DNA of 5,096 nucleotides from Geminicoccaceae bacterium (GTDB taxonomy: Bacteria; Pseudomonadota; Alphaproteobacteria; Geminicoccales; Geminicoccaceae), in contig JAPJRA010000199.1 of NCBI GenBank assembly GCA_030824835.1, forward strand, positions 1,624 through 6,719, read 5' to 3'. The first letter of the stretch is position 1. Every line of letters begins with the position of its first letter. Under the pieces are notes generated by a model, which ran no database searches, had not been told where the DNA came from, and worked only from the letters and a program-made list of their open reading frames with translations. A program made the position numbers and the translations under genes. Below, piece by piece: positions 1 to 5,096 of the stretch.

Positions 1-155
1 ATGTCCGGGTGCGGGGTGAGGACGGGAGCTGGCGCGACGAGACGGTCGAGGGGTTGGCGGGTGTGCTGGAGCTGCCGGAGGTGGATCTGTGCCTGACGAT
101 GCGGGAGATTTACGAAGACAGTTCGATCGACGCGGCCGGTGCTGGCACGAGCTAA
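1..155 (+). CDS. Uma2-family (DUF820) protein, C-terminal fragment cut by the window edge
   Basis: Reading codons from base 3 gives an open frame that ends at TAA 153-155, with about 50 residues visible. The segment reads roughly VRGEDGSWRDETVEGLAGV, then LELPEVDLCLTMREIYED, then a short Ala/Gly/Ser tail. The pattern of an EG..GVLELPEV.L.L strand-turn-strand followed by a closing helix with IYE matches my memory of the C-terminus of Uma2-family proteins, a PD-(D/E)XK-fold group annotated as putative endonucleases and very common in Azospirillum-like bacteria and cyanobacteria. The catalytic residues lie upstream, outside the window, so activity cannot be judged. The gene converges on korB. 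The family call rests on a short tail and could be wrong. That the frame is coding is supported by its GC-rich third positions and the stop lying just before a stem-loop. Confidence 0.6.
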   Translation, partial: VRVRGEDGSWRDETVEGLAGVLELPEVDLCLTMREIYEDSSIDAAGAGTS

Positions 156-178
156 AGGAGTTGCGTCCGCTCCACTCC

Positions 179-215
179 CGCGGGACGCCAGCATAACCGA
201 TGGCGGCGTCCCGCG
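179..215. terminator. Perfect 11-bp stem-loop between convergent genes, likely bidirectional terminator
   Basis: CGCGGGACGCC (179-189) pairs exactly with GGCGTCCCGCG (205-215) around a 15-nt loop. The stem lies 24 nt after the stop of the plus-strand Uma2-like gene and 23 nt after the stop of minus-strand korB, the expected place for a shared terminator. No T-run follows on either strand, so it is not a classical intrinsic terminator. It may act as a U-less terminator, protect 3' ends, or work with Rho. Confidence 0.5.
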
Positions 216-237
216 ACAGAGCGGCTTGGCGCGGCGC

Positions 238-1239
238 CTAGGCCGGCGTCATCCAGGTCGCACCCTGGCGCAGCAGGGCGTTGAGGTCGGTGGCGTGGGG
301 CCGGGCGGTCTCGGCGGCTTCCAGGGCCTGGACCTCGGCCTCGTAGCTGGGGCCGGGGAGGTCGAGGATGACGCCGATGGCGACCGGCATCGGCGGCTCG
401 AGGGCGGCCAGCAGGCCGGCCAGCAACGGGTTGGTCTCGTCGTGGTCGAGGATGCCGTCCGTGCCGGCAGGGACGACCTCGAGGCCGATGCCGCCGGGCG
501 TGAGGCGCAGGCCGCGGTCGCGGTCCTTGCCGAACAGGAGGGGCCGGCCGTGGGTGAGGTGGATCTGGGCCTCGGCCTCGACGGACTTGGCCGTGATGCC
601 CGCGAACGCGTCGTCGTTGTAGACGATGCAGTTCTGCAGGATCTCGACCAGCGCCGCCCCTTTGTGGCTACGGGCGCGCTTGAGGATCTCGGGCAGCACC
701 TTCTGCTGGGTGTCGATGCCGCGGGCGACGAAGCGGGCGCCGGCGCCGAGGGCGAGCTTGAGCGCCGAGAGCGGCGCGTCTAGGGAGCCCTGCGGCGTGC
801 TCGGGCTGCGGGTGCCGCGGCGCGAGGTCGGCGAGGCCTGGCCCTTGGTGAGGCCGTAAATCTCGTTGTTGAACAGCAGGATCTGCAGGTCGAGGTTGCG
901 CCGCAGCGCGTGGATCAGGTGGTTGCCGCCGATCGAGAGCAGGTCGCCGTCGCCGCCGACGACCCAGACGTCGAGCTCGGGATTGGCGAGCTTGACGCCG
1001 GTGGCGACAGCGGGCGCGCGGCCGTGGATGGTGTGGAAGCCGTAGGTCTCGACATAGTAGGGAAAGCGCGCGGCGCAGCCGATGCCGGAGACGAACACCG
1101 TCTGCGCCGGGTCGGCCTGGAGATCGGCCAGCGCCTTCAGCACCGCCTTCAGGATGGCGTAGTCGCCGCAGCCGGGGCACCAGCGGACTTCCTGGTCGGT
1201 GGCGTAGTCCTTGGGCTGGCGGAGGACGGGGGCGTTCAT
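238..1239 (-). CDS. korB: 2-oxoacid (2-oxoglutarate):ferredoxin oxidoreductase, beta subunit
   Basis: This 333-residue protein is the TPP- and iron-sulfur-binding beta subunit that, with KorA, converts 2-oxoglutarate plus CoA to succinyl-CoA and CO2 and passes electrons to ferredoxin in the cytoplasm. Visible landmarks are WCPGCG at residues 20-25, GIGC with Cys55, the TPP/Mg2+ motif GGDGD at 95-99 followed by NNEIYGLTKGQ at 124-134, and LQNCIVYNDDAF with Cys204. Cys21, Cys24, Cys55 and Cys204 are the only cysteines and fit the four ligands of the family's [4Fe-4S] cluster. The SPTS...STP.GS segment after the TPP motif resembles KorB of aerobes such as mycobacteria. Length is normal for the family. 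The ATG at 1239 lies 4 nt after the korA stop and 9 nt after GGAGG, so the two are probably translationally coupled. Substrate choice among 2-oxoacids is inferred from overall resemblance and could differ. Confidence 0.95.
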   Translation of the reverse strand: MNAPVLRQPKDYATDQEVRWCPGCGDYAILKAVLKALADLQADPAQTVFVSGIGCAARFPYYVETYGFHTIHGRAPAVATGVKLANPELDVWVVGGDGDLLSIGGNHLIHALRRNLDLQILLFNNEIYGLTKGQASPTSRRGTRSPSTPQGSLDAPLSALKLALGAGARFVARGIDTQQKVLPEILKRARSHKGAALVEILQNCIVYNDDAFAGITAKSVEAEAQIHLTHGRPLLFGKDRDRGLRLTPGGIGLEVVPAGTDGILDHDETNPLLAGLLAALEPPMPVAIGVILDLPGPSYEAEVQALEAAETARPHATDLNALLRQGATWMTPA

Positions 1240-1243
1240 GCGA

Positions 1244-3121
1244 TCAGGCCTCCAGGGCCGCTTCGATGGCGGCGTCGAGCTCGGCCACGGTGAAAGGCTT
1301 GCCGGTGACCTTGGACAAGCCCCTGGCAGGGACGAGATACTCGCTGCGCAGCACGGTCACGAGCTGGCCATGGTTCATCTCGGGCACCACGATCCGCTCG
1401 AAGCTGCGGAGCAGCTGGCCCAGATTCGTCGGCAGCGGCCAGATGTGGCGCAGGTGGACGTGGGCCACGTCCAGGCCGCGGGCGCGGGCGTTGGCGACCG
1501 CGCGGGCGATGGGCCCGTAGGTGCTGCCCCAGCCGACGACGGCCAGCCGGGCGCCAGCAGCGCCATCCTCGCAGCCTTGCTCCGGCAGATCGTCGGCGAC
1601 GCGTAGGACCTTGTTCCAGCGGGCCTCGGTCATGCGCTGATGGTTGTCGGGGTCGTAGGAGATGTTGCCGCTGTCGTGGTCCTTCTCGATGCCGCCGATG
1701 CGGTGCTCGAGGCCGGGCGTGCCGGGCCGGACCCAGGGACGGACGAGACGCTCGTCGCGCAGGAACGGCTGGAAGCCTTCGGGCTCGGTGCGGAACCGCG
1801 CCGGGAAGGCGGGCGTCGCGTCGACGTCGGGGATCAGCCAGGGCTCGGAGGAGTTGGCGAGGAAGCCGTCGGTCAGCAGCATGACCGGGGTCATGTGGTG
1901 GACGGCCAGGCGCACCGCCTCGCGCGCCATGGCGAAGCAGTCGGACGGGCTGGCGGCGGCCAGCACCACGATCGGCGTGTCGCCGTTGCGGCCGTAGACC
2001 GCCTGATAGAGGTCGGACTGCTCGGTCTTGGTCGGCAGGCCGGTAGAGGGGCCGCCGCGCTGGGCGTTGACGATGACCAGCGGCAGCTCGGTGGCGACGG
2101 CAAGGCCGATGGCCTCGGTCTTCAGCGCGATGCCCGGGCCGGAGCTGGCGGTGACGCCGAGGCTGCCGGCGTAGGAGACGCCGATCGCGGCGCAGACGGC
2201 GGCGATCTCGTCCTCGGCCTGGAACGTCGTTACCCCCATGCCGCGCAGCTTGGCCAGATGGTGCAGCAGGGCCGAGGCGGGCGTGATCGGGTAGGAGCAG
2301 AAAACGAGCTTCAGCGCGGCCTTGCGTGCGCCGTCGAGCAGGCCGAAGGCCAGCGCCTCGTGGCCGGTGATGGTGCGGTAGAGGCCAGGCGCCGTGGCAG
2401 CGCGGGCTACGTGGTAGGCCGGGAGCTGGATGAGCTCGGCGGTCTCCGCGAGGGCATGGCCGGCGTTGAGCGCGGCGACGTTGGCCGCGGCCACGGCGGG
2501 ACTGTCCTTGAAGCGGCGCTCGAGCCAGCCGACGGTGGGTGCCCGGTCGCGGTCGAACATCCAGTAGACCAAGCCCAGCGCGTAGAAATTCTTGCAGCGC
2601 AGCTGCTCGCGCGACGTAAGGCCGGTGTGCTTGGTGGCGGCCTTGGTGCCAGAGGAAAGGTCGATCGCGATCACCCGGTAGGCGTCGAGGCTGCCGTCGT
2701 GGCGCGGGTCGGCGGCGAGGCCCGCCTTCTTCAGGCTGCGCTCGTCGAAGCTGCCGTCGTCGATGATGACGGTCCCGCCGGGGCGGACGTCGGCGAGATT
2801 CGTCTTCAGCGCCGCAGGATTCAACGCCACCAGCACGTCCGGGCTGTCGCCGATGGTGTAGATCCGGCGGGAGCCGAAATGGATCTGAAAGGCCGAGACA
2901 CCAAACGTGGTGCCGACCGGAGCGCGGATCTCGGCCGGAAAGTCAGGGAATGTTTCCAGATCGTTGCCGGCAAGGGCGGTGACCTGCGTGAACTGGGCAC
3001 CTGTCAGCTGTATGCCATCGCCACTGTCGCCGGCAAACCGCACCACCGCGGAATCGAGCTCGCGTCGACCATCCGTCGTCGCCAGCCGCCTGTCCTCGAT
3101 CACCGTCGCCACAGCCATCAT
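1244..3121 (-). CDS. korA: 2-oxoacid (2-oxoglutarate):ferredoxin oxidoreductase, fused gamma-alpha subunit
   Basis: The 625-residue protein is the partner of KorB. Domains in order: a POR-gamma-like domain at about 25-210 with GDSGDG at 31-36, PDFPAEIRAPVGTTFGVS at 59-76 and an NP[A]ALK segment near 101-106; the TPP-pyrimidine-binding alpha domain at about 250-430 with YPITPAS at 277-283, AEDEIAAV at 302-309, SSGPG at 326-330 and RGGPSTGLPTKTEQSDL at 355-371; and a C-terminal transketolase-like domain II at about 523-625 containing VGWGSTYGP and LRHIWPLP. The RGGPSTG.PTKTEQ.DL motif is characteristic of KorA-type enzymes. The length fits the fused two-subunit form, which lacks a built-in ferredoxin (delta) subunit. 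Two consecutive ATGs (3121 and 3118) are possible starts; neither has a clear Shine-Dalgarno, only a purine stretch (GAATGGG) directly upstream. The substrate 2-oxoglutarate is the likeliest; pyruvate or other 2-oxoacids are not excluded. Confidence 0.95.
   Translation of the reverse strand: MMAVATVIEDRRLATTDGRRELDSAVVRFAGDSGDGIQLTGAQFTQVTALAGNDLETFPDFPAEIRAPVGTTFGVSAFQIHFGSRRIYTIGDSPDVLVALNPAALKTNLADVRPGGTVIIDDGSFDERSLKKAGLAADPRHDGSLDAYRVIAIDLSSGTKAATKHTGLTSREQLRCKNFYALGLVYWMFDRDRAPTVGWLERRFKDSPAVAAANVAALNAGHALAETAELIQLPAYHVARAATAPGLYRTITGHEALAFGLLDGARKAALKLVFCSYPITPASALLHHLAKLRGMGVTTFQAEDEIAAVCAAIGVSYAGSLGVTASSGPGIALKTEAIGLAVATELPLVIVNAQRGGPSTGLPTKTEQSDLYQAVYGRNGDTPIVVLAAASPSDCFAMAREAVRLAVHHMTPVMLLTDGFLANSSEPWLIPDVDATPAFPARFRTEPEGFQPFLRDERLVRPWVRPGTPGLEHRIGGIEKDHDSGNISYDPDNHQRMTEARWNKVLRVADDLPEQGCEDGAAGARLAVVGWGSTYGPIARAVANARARGLDVAHVHLRHIWPLPTNLGQLLRSFERIVVPEMNHGQLVTVLRSEYLVPARGLSKVTGKPFTVAELDAAIEAALEA
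1249..1253 (-). promoter_or_regulatory. Ribosome binding site of korB, inside the end of korA
   Basis: The minus strand reads GGAGG, then 9 nt, then the korB ATG. The site overlaps the last korA codons, which fixes the korB start and supports translational coupling of the two subunits. Confidence 0.8.
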
Positions 3122-3254
3122 CCCATTCGCTGCACACTGCTGGGCAGTTTACGCCCGCTCGGGACGGTGCTTCTAGACCGGCACGGTGTCATTGATCCAG
3201 CGCATTTTACACATGGCTGGTGCGAAGCACCGTGTATTACATTAAAATAACGTG
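3122..3254 (-). promoter_or_regulatory. Leader/promoter region of korAB with alternative inverted repeats
   Basis: This 133-bp gap separates the pseudoprotease stop from the korA start. Its upstream part (about 3195-3257) is noticeably AT-rich compared with the rest of the window, which suits a promoter. A TAAAAT hexamer on the minus strand (3204-3209) could be a -10 box, but the hexamer 17 nt upstream (CGGTGC) is a poor -35, so no promoter is firmly placed. GGTGC/GCACC (3219-3231) forms a tight hairpin with a 3-nt loop. GAAGCACCGT (3224-3233) is also the exact inverse of ACGGTGCTTC (3164-3173). No T-rich terminator for the upstream gene is visible. Confidence 0.4.
3164..3233. repeat. 10-bp inverted repeat overlapping a local hairpin upstream of korA
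   Basis: ACGGTGCTTC at 3164-3173 is the exact reverse complement of GAAGCACCGT at 3224-3233, with 50 nt between the arms. The distal arm also takes part in a local 5-bp hairpin (GGTGC, GAA loop, GCACC, 3219-3231). In the minus-strand transcript the two pairings would exclude each other. A third related string, GCACGGTG, occurs at 3181-3188. The repeat is seen directly; any regulatory role is inference. Confidence 0.5.
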
Positions 3255-4235
3255 TTAATGCAGCATGGGCCGCTTCAGGAACGTGCGCCGGTCGGCGGTC
3301 TGGCAGGTGAGGGTGCGTTGGCGGCCGTCACGCAGCAGGGTGAGCTGCACAGCGACACCGGCGGCACCCTGGGCCCACAGCCGGCGCCAAAGGTCGCCGA
3401 GATCCTCGATCTCAGCGCCGTCGATCTCGGTCACGGCATCACCTTCGGTCACGCCAGCCCTGGCTGCCGGGCCGCCCGGGGCCAGCCCGGTGACGACCAC
3501 GCCGTCCTCGGAATCCGTGGCGAACAGCCCGAGCCAGGGCCGCGGCGGCTGGTCGACGCGGCCGAAGCGCAGGAGGTCGTCGAGGATCGGCGGCAGCAGG
3601 TCGATGGGCACGATCATATTGCCGATCAGGCTCTGCCCCTCGCGGGCCACCTCCTGCACGAGCAGCGAGCCGATGCCGATCAGGCTGCCGTCGGGGCCGA
3701 TGCAGGCTGCCCCGCCCCAGCGCGGATGGGCGGGGGCAGTGAACAGCGCGGTATCCAGGTAATATTCCCAGTAGCCGGCGAACGGGCGCTTGGCGGCCAG
3801 GCGGGCACTCAGCGAATCGCTGGCGCCGCGGCCGCCGGCCACGACCACCGGATCGCCGGTGTCCAGCGACTGGCTCTTGCCCAAGGGCAGCGTCGGCGTG
3901 CCGAGTGGCGCCAGGGCCTGGACCAAGCCGAACCCGGTGCTCTGGTCGAAAGCTACGACATGCGCCGGGGCCGCGGTCTGGCGGGAGGTGGTCAGCCAGA
4001 CACGCTCGGCCTCGGTGATCAGGTAGCCGATGGTGAGGATCAGACCATTGTCGCCGATCACCACCCCGTTGCCGCGCCGCTCGGTGCCCAGCGCCGCGGC
4101 GGTGAACGCGTCTGGGGCAATCTCCGCCCGAATGGTCACCACCGACGCCAGCGCCTCGGCCAGATCGTAGTCCAGCTCGGCGGGATCGGGACGCGCCACC
4201 GGCGGGATGTCGTCGTCATCGTCATCCGCGACCAT
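3255..4235 (-). CDS. HtrA/trypsin-like PDZ protein lacking the catalytic triad (probable cytoplasmic pseudoprotease)
   Basis: The 326-residue protein has a trypsin-like double-barrel region at about 30-215 and a PDZ domain at about 233-312 (PWLG at 233-236, then GLAPGGPAARAGVTEGDAV). HtrA landmarks can be aligned, but the triad is gone: the usual LTNNHVV reads LTIGYLI, so His becomes Tyr71; the TDLAVL segment reads TGFGLV, so Asp becomes Gly101; and NSGGPL reads RWGGAA, so Ser becomes Trp173. The surrounding frame (GNGVVIGDNGLILT, GPDGSLIGIGS) is well kept, which argues for purifying selection and against decay. There is no signal peptide or membrane segment; the N-terminus is a run of six Asp (residues 4-9), so it is probably cytoplasmic. 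The start at 4235 is chosen because AAAGG lies 7 nt upstream; an ATG at 4292 would add 19 basic, unlikely residues. Likely role is binding or scaffolding of proteins through the PDZ domain; the partner is unknown. Databases would probably label it an S1C protease. Confidence 0.85.
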   Translation of the reverse strand: MVADDDDDDIPPVARPDPAELDYDLAEALASVVTIRAEIAPDAFTAAALGTERRGNGVVIGDNGLILTIGYLITEAERVWLTTSRQTAAPAHVVAFDQSTGFGLVQALAPLGTPTLPLGKSQSLDTGDPVVVAGGRGASDSLSARLAAKRPFAGYWEYYLDTALFTAPAHPRWGGAACIGPDGSLIGIGSLLVQEVAREGQSLIGNMIVPIDLLPPILDDLLRFGRVDQPPRPWLGLFATDSEDGVVVTGLAPGGPAARAGVTEGDAVTEIDGAEIEDLGDLWRRLWAQGAAGVAVQLTLLRDGRQRTLTCQTADRRTFLKRPMLH

Positions 4236-4242
4236 GCGATTG

Positions 4243-4247
4243 CCTTT
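4243..4247 (-). promoter_or_regulatory. Ribosome binding site that fixes the pseudoprotease start
   Basis: The minus strand reads AAAGG, 7 nt, then ATG at 4235. The alternative upstream ATG at 4292 has no comparable site, so the shorter reading is preferred. Confidence 0.7.
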
Positions 4248-4263
4248 ACGAAGTGATCGGTCG

Positions 4264-4292
4264 AGGATCGACGCCTGCCGAGGGCAGGTCAA
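4264..4292 (-). promoter_or_regulatory. Candidate sigma-70-type promoter of the pseudoprotease gene, with a dyad in its spacer
   Basis: On the minus strand TTGACC (4287-4292) is a good -35 box, followed by exactly 17 nt and GATCCT (4264-4269), a weak -10 box with three of six consensus bases. Transcription would start near 4257, leaving a leader of about 20 nt that includes the AAAGG site. The 15-bp hairpin CCTGCC-GAG-GGCAGG (4274-4288) fills most of the spacer and overlaps the -35 box by two bases, a suitable place for a regulator to bind. Confidence 0.35.
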
Positions 4293-4295
4293 CCG

Positions 4296-4333
4296 CCGAT
4301 CGCATCGGATGGCCAGCGAGGCCGCTCCGATGC
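4296..4333. repeat. Cluster of CCGAT(G/C)-type half-sites in the divergent promoter region (possible operator)
   Basis: CCGAT-CGC-ATCGG (4296-4308) is a perfect 13-bp dyad. GCATCGGA (4302-4309) is also the exact inverse of TCCGATGC (4326-4333), with 16 nt between. Thus three related half-sites occur within 38 bp, between the pseudoprotease promoter candidate and the start of the HTH regulator. They are plausible operator sites for that regulator. GC-rich DNA yields such short dyads by chance, so the role is unproven. Confidence 0.4.
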
Positions 4334-4363
4334 CGGCGCGGGGATCTCGAAGCGGAATCGAGC

Positions 4364-5096
4364 ATGGTGGCCGAGCAGCAATCCTACCTGACGGTGTCCG
4401 AGGTGGCCGTGCTGCTTCGTCTGAAGGAGCGCCGTGTCTACGCCCTGGCCCGGGCCGGCACGCTGCCGGCGCGGCGGATGACCGGCAGGCTGCTGTTCGA
4501 CCGGGCCGAGATCGAGTTGTGGCTCGCGGCGCGGGCGCCGCTGCCGACAGCGCCTCAGGCCCCGGCGGTGCTGGTCGGCAGCCACGACCCGCTGCTGGAC
4601 TGGGCGCTGCGTGAATCGACCAGTGGCATCGCCAGCTTCTGCGACGGCAGCCTGGACGGGCTCAAGCGGCTGGGGCAGGGCGAGGCCATTGCCGCCGGGC
4701 TGCATCTGGCCGAGCCGGACGGGGCCGGCTGGAACCGGACTTATGTCGAGCGGCAGCTGGGCTCGCTCCCGGTGGTGCTGCTCGAATGGGCGTGGCGGGA
4801 GCGGGGGCTGATCGTGCCCGCGGGCAATCCGCTGCGGATCAGCGGCATCGAGCATCTGGACGGCCGTCGGCTGGTGCCGCGGCAGCCGCAATCCGGCAGC
4901 CAGCGCCTGCTGGAGAGCCTGTTGCAGCGGCCGGGTGGCACGTCGGTACCGGTCGCGCGCAACGAGGCCGATGCGGCCCTCGCGGTGGCTGACGGCAAGG
5001 CCGACGCCGCCTTCGGCCTGCTCTGCATGGCCCGCCAGTTCCGGCTGGATTTCGTGCCGATCCTGCGCGAGCGCTTCGATCTCGTCGTGACGCGGC
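4364..5096 (+). CDS. One-component regulator: excisionase-type HTH plus PBP-like (molybdate-binding-type) domain, 3' end outside the window
   Basis: The frame from ATG 4364 stays open to the window edge, giving 244 visible residues. Residues 7-57 are an excisionase/MerR-like winged HTH (YLTVSEVAVLLRL, then VYALARAGTLPARRM, then FDRAEIELWLA), expected to bind DNA. Residues about 70-244 match the PBP-like domain (PF12727 type): GSHDPLLDWAL at 72-82, a GLHLAEPDG segment near 112-120, RERGLIVPAGNPLRI near 145-159, a QPQSGSQRLLESLL segment near 173-186, and ADAALAVADGKADAAFGL near 202-219, then LDFVPILRERFDLVV. This domain is related to periplasmic molybdate/tungstate-binding proteins and is thought to sense a small ligand in the cytoplasm. 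The expected end is only a few tens of residues past the edge. A weak GGAA lies 7 nt upstream of the ATG; an in-frame GTG at 4253 is less likely. It is divergent from the pseudoprotease gene. Confidence 0.88.
   Translation, partial: MVAEQQSYLTVSEVAVLLRLKERRVYALARAGTLPARRMTGRLLFDRAEIELWLAARAPLPTAPQAPAVLVGSHDPLLDWALRESTSGIASFCDGSLDGLKRLGQGEAIAAGLHLAEPDGAGWNRTYVERQLGSLPVVLLEWAWRERGLIVPAGNPLRISGIEHLDGRRLVPRQPQSGSQRLLESLLQRPGGTSVPVARNEADAALAVADGKADAAFGLLCMARQFRLDFVPILRERFDLVVTR

Larger units (their letters stand above)
4236..4363. promoter_or_regulatory. Divergent intergenic region between pseudoprotease and HTH-PBP regulator genes
   Basis: This 128-bp gap must hold the promoters of both genes. 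It contains the candidate minus-strand promoter, the CCTGCC/GGCAGG hairpin and the CCGAT-type half-site cluster listed separately. I could not place a convincing plus-strand promoter for the regulator gene. The arrangement of regulator and target facing away from each other is typical of autoregulated local regulators, but control of the neighbour is inference. Confidence 0.6.

Noticed and set aside
154..163. AAAGGAG followed by TTG as a start of a new plus-strand gene
   Set aside because: The TTG follows the purine run immediately, too close for initiation, and the frame beyond runs antisense into korB.
139..783. 214-codon plus-strand open frame opposite korB
   Set aside because: Antisense to the conserved KorB frame, low-complexity translation, and it would start inside the end of the Uma2-like gene without a proper start context.
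3136..3150. ACTGC-TGG-GCAGT hairpin followed by TTT on the plus strand as a terminator
   Set aside because: The stem is only 5 bp, the T-run is three bases, and no plus-strand gene ends there. It lies in the korA leader.
1640..3250. 536-codon open frame on the plus strand opposite korA
   Set aside because: It is an antisense shadow in GC-rich DNA: low-complexity Gly/Ala/Arg/Val composition and no recognisable domain, while the minus strand carries an unmistakable KorA with all motifs.
3252..4256. 334-codon plus-strand open frame opposite the pseudoprotease gene
   Set aside because: Shadow of the minus-strand gene, which has PDZ and trypsin-like motifs plus a good ribosome binding site. The plus-strand product has no recognisable fold.
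4236..4292. 19-residue N-terminal extension of the pseudoprotease from ATG 4292
   Set aside because: No ribosome binding site, it would remove the promoter candidate, and the extension does not form a signal peptide. ATG 4235 has AAAGG at a good distance.
4289..4891. 200-codon minus-strand open frame opposite the HTH-PBP gene
   Set aside because: Its translation is rich in Pro, Gln, Arg and His with no domain, whereas the plus-strand frame gives clear HTH and PBP-like domains.

Overview
The window is GC-rich (by eye about two-thirds G+C, with G/C strongly favoured at third codon positions) and densely coding. Gene content and style suggest an alphaproteobacterium of the Rhodospirillales/Azospirillum type: a two-subunit KorAB of the kind found in aerobes, a cytoplasmic HtrA-like protein, an excisionase-type HTH fused to a PBP-like domain, and a Uma2-family tail. 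The taxon is an inference. There are no RNA genes, insertion sequences, CRISPR arrays or other mobile elements that I can support. No gene-free stretch exceeds about 135 bases.

Layout, left to right. (1) Bases 1-155, plus strand: the 3' end of a gene whose tail resembles the C-terminus of Uma2-family (DUF820) proteins. (2) Bases 156-237: convergent intergenic gap with a perfect 11-bp stem-loop, a likely two-way terminator. (3) Bases 238-3121, minus strand: korA then korB, separated by 4 nt, encoding the fused gamma-alpha subunit and the beta subunit of a 2-oxoacid (most likely 2-oxoglutarate):ferredoxin oxidoreductase. (4) Bases 3122-3254: leader of korAB, partly AT-rich, with inverted repeats that could form alternative hairpins. 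(5) Bases 3255-4235, minus strand: a trypsin/HtrA-like protein with a PDZ domain in which all three catalytic-triad positions appear to be replaced and which has no signal peptide. It is probably a cytoplasmic pseudoprotease. (6) Bases 4236-4363: divergent promoter region with several dyads. (7) Bases 4364 to the window end, plus strand: an HTH-plus-PBP-like one-component regulator, open at the right edge.

How they may work together. KorA and KorB form one enzyme that makes succinyl-CoA and low-potential reduced ferredoxin. No ferredoxin gene lies in the window, so the electron acceptor is encoded elsewhere. The pseudoprotease lies upstream of korAB on the same strand, but 133 bp separate them, so co-transcription is possible and not shown. 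The HTH-PBP protein is divergent from the pseudoprotease and may control itself and that gene through the dyads between them. The most interesting part is this regulator/pseudoprotease pair. No wholly new system is demonstrated.
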